This document shows, one piece after another, positions 1 to 7,504 of a DNA stretch of 21,602 nucleotides. The position numbers and the translations under genes are program-made. Below the pieces are notes generated by a model. That model saw only the letters and a list, made by a program, of their open reading frames with translations, ran no database searches and was not told the origin of the DNA. The stretch's first letter is position 1. The number at the start of each line of letters is the position of its first letter. Origin of the DNA: Pseudomonadota bacterium (GTDB lineage Bacteria; SAR324; XYD2-FULL-50-16; JAHJRI01); NCBI GenBank assembly GCA_022360105.1, contig JAKSDL010000402.1, positions 1 through 21,602 of the forward strand, in the 5' to 3' direction.

Positions 1-428
1 GATTAAGATTACGATTAAGATCAAGAGTAAGAACACGAACAAGATAAAGAACTGAATCGACCAATCTGACTCCCTTAAAATCCTGCTCTTGCTCTTAATC
101 TTGCTCTTAATCTGTTTTCTCAAGGGATTAAGATTACGATTAAGATCAAGAGTAAGAATACGAACAAGATAGAGAATTGAACCGACTAATCTAACTCCCG
201 TAAAATCTTAATCTTGCTCTTAATCTGGTTTCTCAAAGGGATTAAGATTACGATTAAGATCAAGAGTAAGAACACGAACAAGATAAAGAACTGAATCTAC
301 TAATCTAACTCCCGTAAAATCTTAATCTTAATCTTAATCTTAATCTTGCTCTTAATCTGGTTTCTCAGGGGATTAAGATTACGATTAAGATCAAGATGAA
401 GAACATGAATAAGATAAAGAACTGAACC
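1..428. repeat. Tandem array of self-complementary AT-rich units (3.4 copies)
   Basis: Four units begin with GATTAAGATTACGATTAAG at 1, 126, 240 and 371; the last is partial. Unit lengths are 125, 114 and 131 bp. Each has a purine-rich left arm of about 55 bases and a pyrimidine-rich right arm ending CTTGCTCTTAATCTG. Comparing the first 32 bases of a unit with the reverse complement of its right arm (unit 1) gives about 26 matches, so each unit can fold into a long imperfect hairpin. Much of the length difference between units 2 and 3 is three extra TCTTAA hexamers in unit 3. The array may extend past the left edge. No protein is credible here. Function unknown. Confidence 0.9.
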
Positions 429-456
429 GGCCCGTTAAGCACTTACGACGGGCCGG
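427..456 (-). terminator. Terminator hairpin after the peptide-binding protein gene
   Basis: A perfect 9-bp GC-rich stem, CCGGCCCGT (427-435) with ACGGGCCGG (448-456), and a 12-nt loop lies 12 bp beyond the stop codon of the substrate-binding protein gene. On the minus strand the stem is followed by a moderately T-rich stretch, TTCAGTTCTTT. It probably ends the minus-strand peptide operon. Confidence 0.65.
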
Positions 457-468
457 ATGATTCTGTTG

Positions 469-1998
469 TTACCTCTTCGAAATTTCTTTATACACAATCC
501 AGCGGTCCGGACGCGGGTTGAAAGTGATTCCTTTGCCGTTTTGAATGGCGTAGAGATCTTCCTGGTAATGCAGTGGAATCCAGACAATTCTATCCATGGC
601 CATTTTATTCAGTCTCATCAATGTGTTTTTCCGTTTAACCGGATCAATGATTTCAGCTGTGGATCGCAGAAGCTTGTCCATCATTGGATCGCTATAGGAA
701 GCACCGTTGAAGACACCGAATCCTTTTTCTTCATCTCGTGTATGGGCGATTTTAAAGAAGGTTCGTCCCATATCAAAGGTTCCATCAAACCAGCCGATCA
801 GATAAAAATCCAAAATACCTTTGGTGACTTCCGGAAAGAAAATCGCCTTGGGTTTTACATCCAGTTTGACACGAATACCAACTTTAGCCAGGTAACGAGC
901 CACAGCTTCAGCAATTTTAGCATCCTGAACATAACGATCGTTAGGACCGGTCAGTGTGATATCAAAACCGTTTTCATACCCGGCATCTTTCAACAATTTT
1001 TTCGCCATTTCCGGATTGTATTCCAGACGCTTAATTGCAGGGTTGTAGCCAATGGTTGGAGGGTCAGGTACCTGTGCTGCCGGGCTGGCGTGACCGCGCA
1101 TGATTTTTTCAATGATCTCATCCTCATTAATCGCCATGTACATAGCCTTTCGAACACGAAGATCCGCTGTAGGCATTCCCGGTTTGTTACCGATGCCGAG
1201 GAATATGGAACGACGAGCCGGTCTCTGAATCACCTGCAGTCTTGGGTTATTTTTGATGCGGTTAAACAATTCAACCGGAACACCGGTCGCGATATCTACC
1301 TGACCTGAAGCCAATGCAGCAAATCGGGTTGATGATTCCTTGATCGGGCGGATTTCCACCTTTTTAATTGGTGCTGCGCCTTCCCAGTAATTTTCATTGG
1401 CTACCATTTTGATATAGGAGCCCTTAACCCATTCAACCAGCTTGTAGGCACCGGTTCCAATCGGTTTGGAGAATATATCACTAAATTCGCGGCTTTCAGT
1501 GGATTCCTTATCCATAATAAATATCTGGTGCATATTATTGGCAAACCAGGGAATCGGCTGGGTGGTTTTGATTTCAACGGTATAATCATTAACGATTTTA
1601 ACCCCTGCAATCGATTTACCGGTATTGGTAAACTCTGAAACCTCAGGGTTGGAAAGTCGCTCAAAAGAGAACTTGACGTCTGCCGCGTTAAACGCGTTGC
1701 CATTATGAAATTTAACACCTTTTCTGAGATAGAATCTCCAGGTCAATTCATCGGGGTGTTCCCACTTTACGGCAAGGGCGGGCACCAGTTCCCCATCTGC
1801 TCCTTTGCGCTGCAGCAGACCATCAAAAAAATTGGCAAAATAGGATAATCCGGCATCTGAATCATCACCATGCGGATTCAACATCCGAGGTGCGTAATCC
1901 TGGGCTACAACAATCGATGATTGCGCGAATGTCTGGCTGGTTGACAATGTCAGGAGCAAAAAAGCTCCTGAAAGCAACCAGAATAATCGTTTTTTCAT
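469..1998 (-). CDS. Periplasmic peptide-binding protein of ABC transporter (SBP family 5, DppA/OppA-like)
   Basis: Captures peptide-type ligands in the periplasm and delivers them to an inner-membrane ABC importer. The start at 1998 is chosen because AAGGGAGAGGAA lies just before that ATG and the product then opens with a classical signal peptide: MKKR, a hydrophobic stretch to about residue 20, probable cleavage after FA-Q near 25. Reading upstream in frame to 2094 would only add an untypical 32-residue leader. The 509-residue length is normal for family 5. The family signature region, PIGTGAYKLVEW followed by NENYW, is at about 179-205. No lipobox cysteine is present, which favours a Gram-negative host. 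It is the last gene of the operon, 95 bp after the DppF-like gene, and is followed by a terminator. The ligand cannot be read from sequence; dipeptides or short peptides are likely from the neighbouring peptidase. Confidence 0.9.
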   Translation of the reverse strand: MKKRLFWLLSGAFLLLTLSTSQTFAQSSIVVAQDYAPRMLNPHGDDSDAGLSYFANFFDGLLQRKGADGELVPALAVKWEHPDELTWRFYLRKGVKFHNGNAFNAADVKFSFERLSNPEVSEFTNTGKSIAGVKIVNDYTVEIKTTQPIPWFANNMHQIFIMDKESTESREFSDIFSKPIGTGAYKLVEWVKGSYIKMVANENYWEGAAPIKKVEIRPIKESSTRFAALASGQVDIATGVPVELFNRIKNNPRLQVIQRPARRSIFLGIGNKPGMPTADLRVRKAMYMAINEDEIIEKIMRGHASPAAQVPDPPTIGYNPAIKRLEYNPEMAKKLLKDAGYENGFDITLTGPNDRYVQDAKIAEAVARYLAKVGIRVKLDVKPKAIFFPEVTKGILDFYLIGWFDGTFDMGRTFFKIAHTRDEEKGFGVFNGASYSDPMMDKLLRSTAEIIDPVKRKNTLMRLNKMAMDRIVWIPLHYQEDLYAIQNGKGITFNPRPDRWIVYKEISKR

Positions 1999-2093
1999 TT
2001 CCTCTCCCTTCTTAAAACGGTTAACTAGAGAACTCCCCCCAATTGTATGTTGACGCGAAACCAATAAATCTGTTCCTTTTTGACCGGGAAACA

Positions 2094-3059
2094 CTACTCA
2101 TAAAGAAAACAGGAGACACAACGCTCTTCTCCGAGTTGTTTTAAGGTAGGGGTTTCCATGCCGCAAACATCCATTTTTTTATGGCAACGCGGGTGAAAAT
2201 GGCAGCCGGAAGGGGGATTGATAGGACTGGGCACATCTCCTTCCAGTATGATCCTCTCTTTTTTCTTTTTAGGATTGGCTACAGGAATGGCCGAAAGTAA
2301 AGCCTGTGTATATGGATGTTTAGGGTCCCTGTAAAGATCCTGGTAGCTTGCCATTTCAACGATTTTGCCCAGGTACATGACGGCAATGCGATCGCAAATG
2401 TGCTCTACAACCGCCAAATCATGGGCAATGATTATATAAGACAATTGAAATTCCTGCTGCAGATCCACCAGCAGGTTTATAATCTGGGCTTGAATAGAGA
2501 CGTCCAGAGCTGAAACAGGCTCATCCCCGATGATCAGTTTAGGATCAAGTGCCAGCGCTCGTGCGATTCCTATGCGCTGCCTTTGACCACCACTGAACTG
2601 GTGCGGATAACGTCTTCCCTGCTCTGCAGACAGGCCAACTCTCTCCAGCAGATGGGCCACACGATCTTTTCGTTCGTTGCCCGGGAATAAGCCATGAATA
2701 TCCATGGGATCACTAATGATTTGATTGACCGTCATCCGCGGATTTAAGGAGGAATAAGGATCCTGAAAAATTATCTGCATCTCCTTTTTCAAAGACCGCA
2801 TCTCTTTTTTGCTGGATTGCGAAATATCCCTGCCTTCAAACTTAACCAGGCCGCCAGTCGGGTTGATCAGTCTGAGAACGGCCAGCCCTGTTGTGGTTTT
2901 GCCACAGCCGCTTTCGCCTACCAGTCCAATTGTCTCTCCTTTTTTAAGCGAAAAAGAGACACCATCCACGGCAAATACCTGTCCCGTTGTTTTGGACAAT
3001 AATCCTTTTTTGATTGGAAAATGGACTTTAAGGTCTTCAACTGAAAGCAATGTTTCCAA
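2094..3059 (-). CDS. Dipeptide/oligopeptide ABC transporter ATPase, DppF/OppF-like
   Basis: Cytoplasmic ATP-hydrolysing subunit of a peptide importer, 321 residues. Visible motifs: Walker A GESGCGKT (48-55), Q-loop Q99, signature FSGGQRQR (155-162), Walker B LIIGDE (175-180), and switch histidine H213. The C-terminal oligopeptide-transporter extension carries four cysteines (C286, C292, C299, C314), the set that in some members of this family ligates an iron-sulfur cluster. The start codon is TTG at 3059, supported by AAAGGAAAT seven to eight bases upstream; no ATG fits. It lies 21 bp after the DppD-like gene, so the two are almost certainly cotranscribed and form a heterodimer. The partner permeases are not in the window. 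Confidence 0.92.
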   Translation of the reverse strand: METLLSVEDLKVHFPIKKGLLSKTTGQVFAVDGVSFSLKKGETIGLVGESGCGKTTTGLAVLRLINPTGGLVKFEGRDISQSSKKEMRSLKKEMQIIFQDPYSSLNPRMTVNQIISDPMDIHGLFPGNERKDRVAHLLERVGLSAEQGRRYPHQFSGGQRQRIGIARALALDPKLIIGDEPVSALDVSIQAQIINLLVDLQQEFQLSYIIIAHDLAVVEHICDRIAVMYLGKIVEMASYQDLYRDPKHPYTQALLSAIPVANPKKKKERIILEGDVPSPINPPSGCHFHPRCHKKMDVCGMETPTLKQLGEERCVSCFLYE

Positions 3060-3080
3060 GCTAATTTCCTTTTTAAAGGT

Positions 3081-4064
3081 TTAATAAAGCCAGCAGCGTA
3101 CCTGGTGGCCTGTAGCGACTGTTTTCATTTCAGGGGTAGTATGTTGGCACTGATCCATGGCATCCGGACAACGCGGGCAAAAGCTGCAACCTTCTGACAA
3201 TTGGTAAAGACTTGGCACCGTGCCTTTTATTTCGTGTAATTGGTGGCGACCCTGCTGGGAACGTTCCCCCAGAATGGGAATCGATTTTAACAAACCTTTC
3301 GTGTAAGGATGCCTGGGGGTTTCAAAAATGCCGGTGGTGTCGGCTTCTTCTACCACTTTCCCTGCATACATAACCACCACTCTTTCTGCTATTTCTGCAA
3401 TAACACCCAGGTCATGGGTGATCATCATGATGGCCGTTTGGAAATCCTCTCTAAGCTGCATCATTAAATCCAGGATCTGGGCTTGAATGGTTACATCCAG
3501 GGCGGTGGTTGGTTCATCCGCTATGAGAATTTCCGGATTGCAGGAAAGTGCCATGGCTATCATGGCTCTTTGCCGCATTCCACCGGAAAGTTGGTGAGGA
3601 TATTCGTAAACTCGCTTTTCAGGGGCCGGAATTTGGACTTTTCTGAGCATATCGATGGAACGTTCCCATGCTTCTTTTTTGTCCACTTTTTCATGCAGCA
3701 TGAACATTTCGGAAATTTGATCTCCGATGGTAAAAACCGGATTGAGAGAGGTCATGGGCTCCTGGAAGATCATGGCAATGCGTTTGCCACGAATTTCCCG
3801 CATTTTTTCCATGGAAAGGCCGGTGATATCGATTCCATCGAAATTGATGCTGCCATCAACAATGCGTCCCGGGGGCATGGGAATTAGTTTCATGATGGTT
3901 TGTGCCGTAACACTTTTCCCACAACCCGACTCTCCAACCACCCCGAGGATTTCACCTTTTTTCAGGTCGAAGGAGACATCATCCACAGCTTTGGCGACAC
4001 CTTCAAAGGTGTAAAAATATGTCTTGAGATTTTTAACACTCAGCAGCGTTGACTGATCGCTCAT
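3081..4064 (-). CDS. Dipeptide/oligopeptide ABC transporter ATPase, DppD/OppD-like
   Basis: Second ATPase subunit of the peptide importer, 327 residues. Walker A GESGCGKS is at 44-51, Q-loop Q101, signature LSGGMRQR at 159-166, Walker B ILIADE at 179-184, and the switch histidine H217. The MRQR form of the signature and the QEPMTSLNP stretch are typical of the DppD/OppD side of the pair. The C-terminal extension has cysteines at 293, 296, 299, 306 and 324, consistent with the iron-sulfur type tail of this family. The ATG at 4064 has only a weak Shine-Dalgarno (CAGAGA), and the start lies 21 bp after the peptidase stop, so translation may be coupled to the upstream gene. The DppD/DppF assignment rests on motif style and gene order. 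Confidence 0.92.
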   Translation of the reverse strand: MSDQSTLLSVKNLKTYFYTFEGVAKAVDDVSFDLKKGEILGVVGESGCGKSVTAQTIMKLIPMPPGRIVDGSINFDGIDITGLSMEKMREIRGKRIAMIFQEPMTSLNPVFTIGDQISEMFMLHEKVDKKEAWERSIDMLRKVQIPAPEKRVYEYPHQLSGGMRQRAMIAMALSCNPEILIADEPTTALDVTIQAQILDLMMQLREDFQTAIMMITHDLGVIAEIAERVVVMYAGKVVEEADTTGIFETPRHPYTKGLLKSIPILGERSQQGRHQLHEIKGTVPSLYQLSEGCSFCPRCPDAMDQCQHTTPEMKTVATGHQVRCWLY

Positions 4065-4085
4065 GCGCGTCTCTGAATGGGGTGA

Positions 4086-5168
4086 TTATTTTATCTTCTG
4101 TTGAGCCTGTATAACAAATTGATCCAGCACGTTATAAACCCGATCGATACTGGCGATTTCCACATGCTCTTCCGCAGAATGCTGTTTGTAATTACCGTTG
4201 GCCCCCCAGACAATTCCGGGAATGCCATATTTTTTTAGAAACCTTGCGTCACTGGAACCATGTTCAAAGTCTGTTTTGGCTTCTTGAGCTATTTCCAGCA
4301 ACAAATCCAGGTGTTTGGACTCACCACTGAAAAACACATCCCCTTCTGTTTCCAAGGTAAGGTCGCTTTGAATCATCTTTTTTATAGATGCTTTAAGCTC
4401 TTCCGGATCTTCATTTTCGGTATAGCGAATATCCAGGGAGGCTTCGGCAACATCGGGAACCTGGTTGCTGGATTCTCCCGCCCTGATAATGCCGACATTC
4501 AGGGTTCTGTGCCAGCGCTGATCGTTGGCTTCGTTAAATAAGGAACGGATTTTGACAATATCATCTATCAAGATGTCGATTGCATTGACACCCAGCCAGG
4601 GTCTTGCTCCATGGGCGGATTTTCCGCGTGCCTTGATTCTGGCCAGGATAACGCCTTTCTCTTTGGTGATTATCCTTTCCGGGCTGCCTCCGTCCAAAGC
4701 TATGCAGAAATCGGTTTTGATATCCTTTAAAACCAGATCAGCCCCGTTGAAACCACCACTTTCCTCATCACTGGTGATGAGAATACCAAAGGGTAGGTCC
4801 TGTTGAGTAAGTCCCGCAGAACGTAATTTAGCCATGTGATTCTTGAGCAGCACCAGCGACAAAGCGGCTGCATACTTATCATCAATGGCTCCACGTCCAT
4901 ATAAACAGCCATTGAGCCGGCGAGCTTCAAACAAATCGTCCGGAGCTTCAACCACATCGATATGGGACATCAGTATCACCGGTGCTGATTTGTTTTGAGC
5001 TGTCACCAGCAAAGAAGGGACTCCGGACTGGTCATAACGGGTATAGTCTATGCCGTGTTGCTGTAAATAATTCTCTATATATTCAATGCATTGCTCAATT
5101 TCATCCGGTCTCGAAGCCGTTGATTTAAATGCAATTAATTCCGTTAATAGCGCTACTACTTCTTCCAT
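4086..5168 (-). CDS. M20-family zinc metallopeptidase (ArgE/DapE/CPG2-like)
   Basis: A cytoplasmic di-zinc hydrolase that would cleave a peptide or N-acyl-amino acid bond, 360 residues from the ATG at 5168. Family residues in order: H69 and D71 in SHIDVV, bridging D96 in GRGAIDD, general base E135 and ligand E136 in SDEESGG, D159 in ALDGG, and H330 in KQHSAEEH. H186 in KSAHGARP marks the lid/dimer domain. A TTG at 5186 would add six residues but has no ribosome site; the ATG has AGG six bases upstream. No signal peptide. As first gene of the operon with a peptide importer, it probably hydrolyses the imported peptide. Whether the substrate is a dipeptide, an acylated amino acid or a carbamoyl compound cannot be told from sequence. 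Confidence 0.88.
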   Translation of the reverse strand: MEEVVALLTELIAFKSTASRPDEIEQCIEYIENYLQQHGIDYTRYDQSGVPSLLVTAQNKSAPVILMSHIDVVEAPDDLFEARRLNGCLYGRGAIDDKYAAALSLVLLKNHMAKLRSAGLTQQDLPFGILITSDEESGGFNGADLVLKDIKTDFCIALDGGSPERIITKEKGVILARIKARGKSAHGARPWLGVNAIDILIDDIVKIRSLFNEANDQRWHRTLNVGIIRAGESSNQVPDVAEASLDIRYTENEDPEELKASIKKMIQSDLTLETEGDVFFSGESKHLDLLLEIAQEAKTDFEHGSSDARFLKKYGIPGIVWGANGNYKQHSAEEHVEIASIDRVYNVLDQFVIQAQQKIK

Positions 5169-5226
5169 ACACAACCTGATTCCCAAATAAGTTAAGCCAA
5201 TTTCATTTTTTAATGTTGTCTATTGT

Positions 5227-5255
5227 GACTTAAAGCACCAGGATCATTGTGTCAA
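5227..5255 (-). promoter_or_regulatory. Candidate sigma-70 promoter of the peptidase/peptide-transport operon
   Basis: On the minus strand a perfect TTGACA (-35, at 5250-5255) is followed after 17 bases by TAAGTC (-10, at 5227-5232), about 60 bp upstream of the peptidase ATG. The -35 and spacing are good; the -10 is a weak match, so this is a candidate only. Confidence 0.35.
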
Positions 5256-5460
5256 TAAAAAATAAATCATGGTTTAGAAATAATTTAAACTAAAAACAGC
5301 TTTAATCGTTTATTGCCGGTATATTGATATTGAACGAAACGGGATCACTGAATTTTTAAGAAGTAGTTCTGGGTTAGCGTGCGATGAATTCATCCCTATG
5401 GGGGAGTATTCAAACCGCTAATTAATTGGGATATTGATTAAAGAATCTCCCGACGGTCCC

Positions 5461-5491
5461 GACAGATCCTTCACATTTGTTCAGGATGACA
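5461..5491. repeat. Possible remnant of a dispersed 'GATCCTTC...AGGATGACA' intergenic repeat
   Basis: ATCCT and AGGAT form the ends of a short imperfect palindrome separated by TCACATTTGTTC. The pattern resembles a motif I recall from intergenic regions of many unrelated bacteria. It occurs only once in this window, so repetitiveness cannot be shown here. Confidence 0.3.
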
Positions 5492-5720
5492 TCCGGTCCC
5501 GATTCTCTTAACTAAATGACATTGACGGAGGGCCGCCCGACCGTTTGTAATCTGCTTCAATCAAGATTTTAGTGAGTAAGCTTTCTTGGTTGAATGACAT
5601 TAGCGCCAAAAAGGCTAACAAAAAAACTTATTAAGCCGGCCAAAGTTGTATTTTAAATTAAACTAATGTCAGATTTAGAGAATCAAGTGGAGGGGATAAC
5701 TTGCAGATATCGGACTTGGA

Positions 5721-6755
5721 TTAAAACAGGCTAAAGGAAAGTTTTTTGGCAGATTGTTTGTAGAGGCCAGTTAATTCGTTGCCAAGTCCTTTTTTCTCAA
5801 ACAGGGAGACCAGGTAATTGACAAGGCCAGTGGGGTAATCAGCTGCTATTGTTTGATCAACAAAACTGCGGCTGTATTCGATTTCTTTGCGGTAAAGCTC
5901 TACCACTGCAGGTGCATCTGAAGTAAATCCCTCCATGATCATGGTTTCTGATTTGTGGTCGTACTCATGGGGTTTGCGACCGGTAAAACATATCTTAGGT
6001 GAAGTTCCTTCGGCATCCTGGATAGTAAATTCAAAATAACTGCAGCGTTTGAGAATCCAAACCAGATGCTGATCCGGCTGACGCACGATGGAGCCAATAA
6101 AATTGGCAAAATACTGAAGCGTCATACGTTGATAAAACTCATCCTCTTCCTCCCATTGATCGACAGGAAGCAGGTGAGTGTCAAGATAGTCTTCCAGGCA
6201 TCTGCGACAGATAAAGGTTTCAAAACGATGTCCGTTTTCACAGTTTTCCAGAAACAACTCTTTTCGTTCCTTTATCAATGCCAGGGTAAAATCGATCCTG
6301 AAATCCCTGGCAGCACCATCTTTCTCAAACGGGAATTCCCTTTTCAGGTAAAGGTCTTCCGGCATATAGACGGAACTTGGCCGATCCTTAACTATCAGTT
6401 TGGTGCCCCCGATTCTCTCCATGGCTGCCAGCAATAACTCAAAATAAATATGATCGTAAAACGCCATGGTATTACCTTCAATCTTGCGCTTACGATTGTT
6501 GTGCTTGATTTCGGGTATATCCTTTTTATTTAACGGACGATAATCATAATCAGCCAAGACGTCATTGATCTCCCCAATGGAGTAATTGAGCGACAATAAA
6601 ATCGATGCAATTTTGTCCTTCCCGGGATAGTTTATGTTTCCCTTGGTTAATTTGGTGAGGTAGGTGTGTGAAATGCCTGAGTTTTTACTTATCGTATGGA
6701 GTTTTTGTCCACTCTCATCAATAATATCAGATAGTTTGTTGGGAAACTGTCGCAT
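5721..6755 (-). CDS. XRE-type HTH regulator fused to a domain with a Cys/His cluster
   Basis: Predicted DNA-binding regulator, 344 residues. Residues about 7-70 form an XRE-like helix-turn-helix (KLHTISKNSGISHTYLTKLTKG carries the recognition region). Residues from about 97 on are an alpha/beta region I do not recognise. It contains C172, H176, C183 and C186 (CENGH, then CRRC), a spacing that could bind zinc. The ATG at 6755 has no good Shine-Dalgarno. An internal ATG at residue 97 is preceded by GAAGG, so a separate product of the C-terminal domain is possible. The gene diverges from the cupin gene at 7111 across 355 bp. Such pairs often consist of a regulator and its target, but here that is inference from position only. 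Confidence 0.7.
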   Translation of the reverse strand: MRQFPNKLSDIIDESGQKLHTISKNSGISHTYLTKLTKGNINYPGKDKIASILLSLNYSIGEINDVLADYDYRPLNKKDIPEIKHNNRKRKIEGNTMAFYDHIYFELLLAAMERIGGTKLIVKDRPSSVYMPEDLYLKREFPFEKDGAARDFRIDFTLALIKERKELFLENCENGHRFETFICRRCLEDYLDTHLLPVDQWEEEDEFYQRMTLQYFANFIGSIVRQPDQHLVWILKRCSYFEFTIQDAEGTSPKICFTGRKPHEYDHKSETMIMEGFTSDAPAVVELYRKEIEYSRSFVDQTIAADYPTGLVNYLVSLFEKKGLGNELTGLYKQSAKKLSFSLF

Positions 6756-7110
6756 AAGAAAACATGCGGTTCAAGGATTTGGAGATTTTTATCTAATCAA
6801 ATATCAACAAGCCTAATGAGATTCGGTTGTTTATGTCAACGGATATAACTTTGGTTGAAATTAAAATGAAACCGTGATTGATCAATCTGGTTAAAACTCA
6901 GCCAAAAGGTTTTCCAGATTGGGATGTCAATCATTTATCATCAAATAACAGATTAATAAAAGAAACAAGTGATACTATTTGCCGCAGATCTTTATGTATT
7001 TCCAAATTTTTTGCAGGGACTGGTAGTCTAATTATATTAAGCGATTTGTTATATTTGCATTTGGGTTGCGGAGGATGAATTCAATATGAAAACAAGAAAG
7101 GAGATGCCTT
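6756..7110. other. Divergent intergenic region between the XRE regulator and the cupin gene
   Basis: AT-rich and without a credible gene: the only open frame (6878-7078) starts at TTG with no ribosome site and has low-complexity composition. It should contain the promoters of both flanking genes. A small dyad GGTTG/CAAC(G) near 6824-6842 is a possible regulator site close to the XRE gene. Confidence 0.45.
7011..7038 (+). promoter_or_regulatory. Candidate promoter of the cupin gene
   Basis: TTGCAG (7011-7016) and TATATT (7033-7038) are separated by 16 bases and lie about 70 bp upstream of the cupin ATG. The -10 matches five of six consensus bases, the -35 four of six. Confidence 0.3.
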
Positions 7111-7491
7111 ATGACTGAAGAGAAATACCCCTATGTCAATCACATGAACATACTTCATAAATCGTTGGAGTTAATTGATATCAAATCTTTGGTCGGCCAA
7201 TGCTCTGATCAGTGGTATAATCAGACGCTATGCAAAGTAAATGATTCTGTTGTTCGACTTGGCATTCTTCATGGCGAATATCACTGGCACAAGCATGACA
7301 AAGAAGACGAATTTTTCTTTACCCTGGACGGCCAGCTGATCATCGATGTGAAAGATGAGAAATCGATCACTCTCAATAACCACCAGGGGTATGTCGTACC
7401 CAAAGGTGTGTTTCATAAAACCAGGGCGCCGGAGAAAACGGTTGTTTTGATGATTGAAACAGCGAATATAGTCCCAACTGGCGATGGATAG
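7111..7491 (+). CDS. Small single-domain cupin protein (cupin_2)
   Basis: A 126-residue beta-barrel protein of the small cupin type, preceded by a strong AAAGGAG seven to eight bases before the ATG. The first cupin motif is visible as H60-x-H62 and E67 followed by G74 (HKHDKEDEFFFTLDG). The second is P97-x-G99-x-x-H102 (PKGVFHK). These four residues would hold one divalent metal. The family includes many sugar isomerase-like, dioxygenase-like and sensing proteins, and nothing here fixes the reaction. It is transcribed away from the XRE regulator and ends 13 bp from the convergent histidine kinase gene. No signal peptide, so cytoplasmic. Confidence 0.85.
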   Translation: MTEEKYPYVNHMNILHKSLELIDIKSLVGQCSDQWYNQTLCKVNDSVVRLGILHGEYHWHKHDKEDEFFFTLDGQLIIDVKDEKSITLNNHQGYVVPKGVFHKTRAPEKTVVLMIETANIVPTGDG

Positions 7492-7504
7492 TAAATAGAC
7501 GCGT

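Larger units (their letters stand above)
5187..5720. other. Intergenic region between the peptidase operon and the XRE gene
   Basis: No coding region is supported. Apart from the promoter candidate near 5227-5255, it holds repeat-like scraps. Around 5461-5491 the bases GATCCTTC, then ACATTTGTT, then CAGGATGACA resemble an intergenic motif widespread in environmental genomes. AAATGACATT and GAATGACATT recur near 5515 and 5594. A small stem TTAGCGCC/GGCTAA lies near 5603-5620. These look like decayed interspersed repeats. Confidence 0.5.

Noticed and set aside
1..428. CRISPR array
   Set aside because: Whole units of 114-131 bp repeat with no unique spacers of constant length, and no cas genes are nearby.
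457..1308. Open frame of 283 codons on the plus strand
   Set aside because: It lies wholly opposite the well-supported peptide-binding protein gene, has no family resemblance and no credible ribosome site.
2094..3059. Heme-, sugar- or other non-peptide transporter ATPase
   Set aside because: The C-terminal cysteine-bearing extension with [12 protein letters not shown] is specific to the oligopeptide/dipeptide transporter ATPases.
6878..7078. 66-codon open frame upstream of the cupin gene
   Set aside because: TTG start, no Shine-Dalgarno, no recognisable features; it lies in the region expected to hold the divergent promoters.
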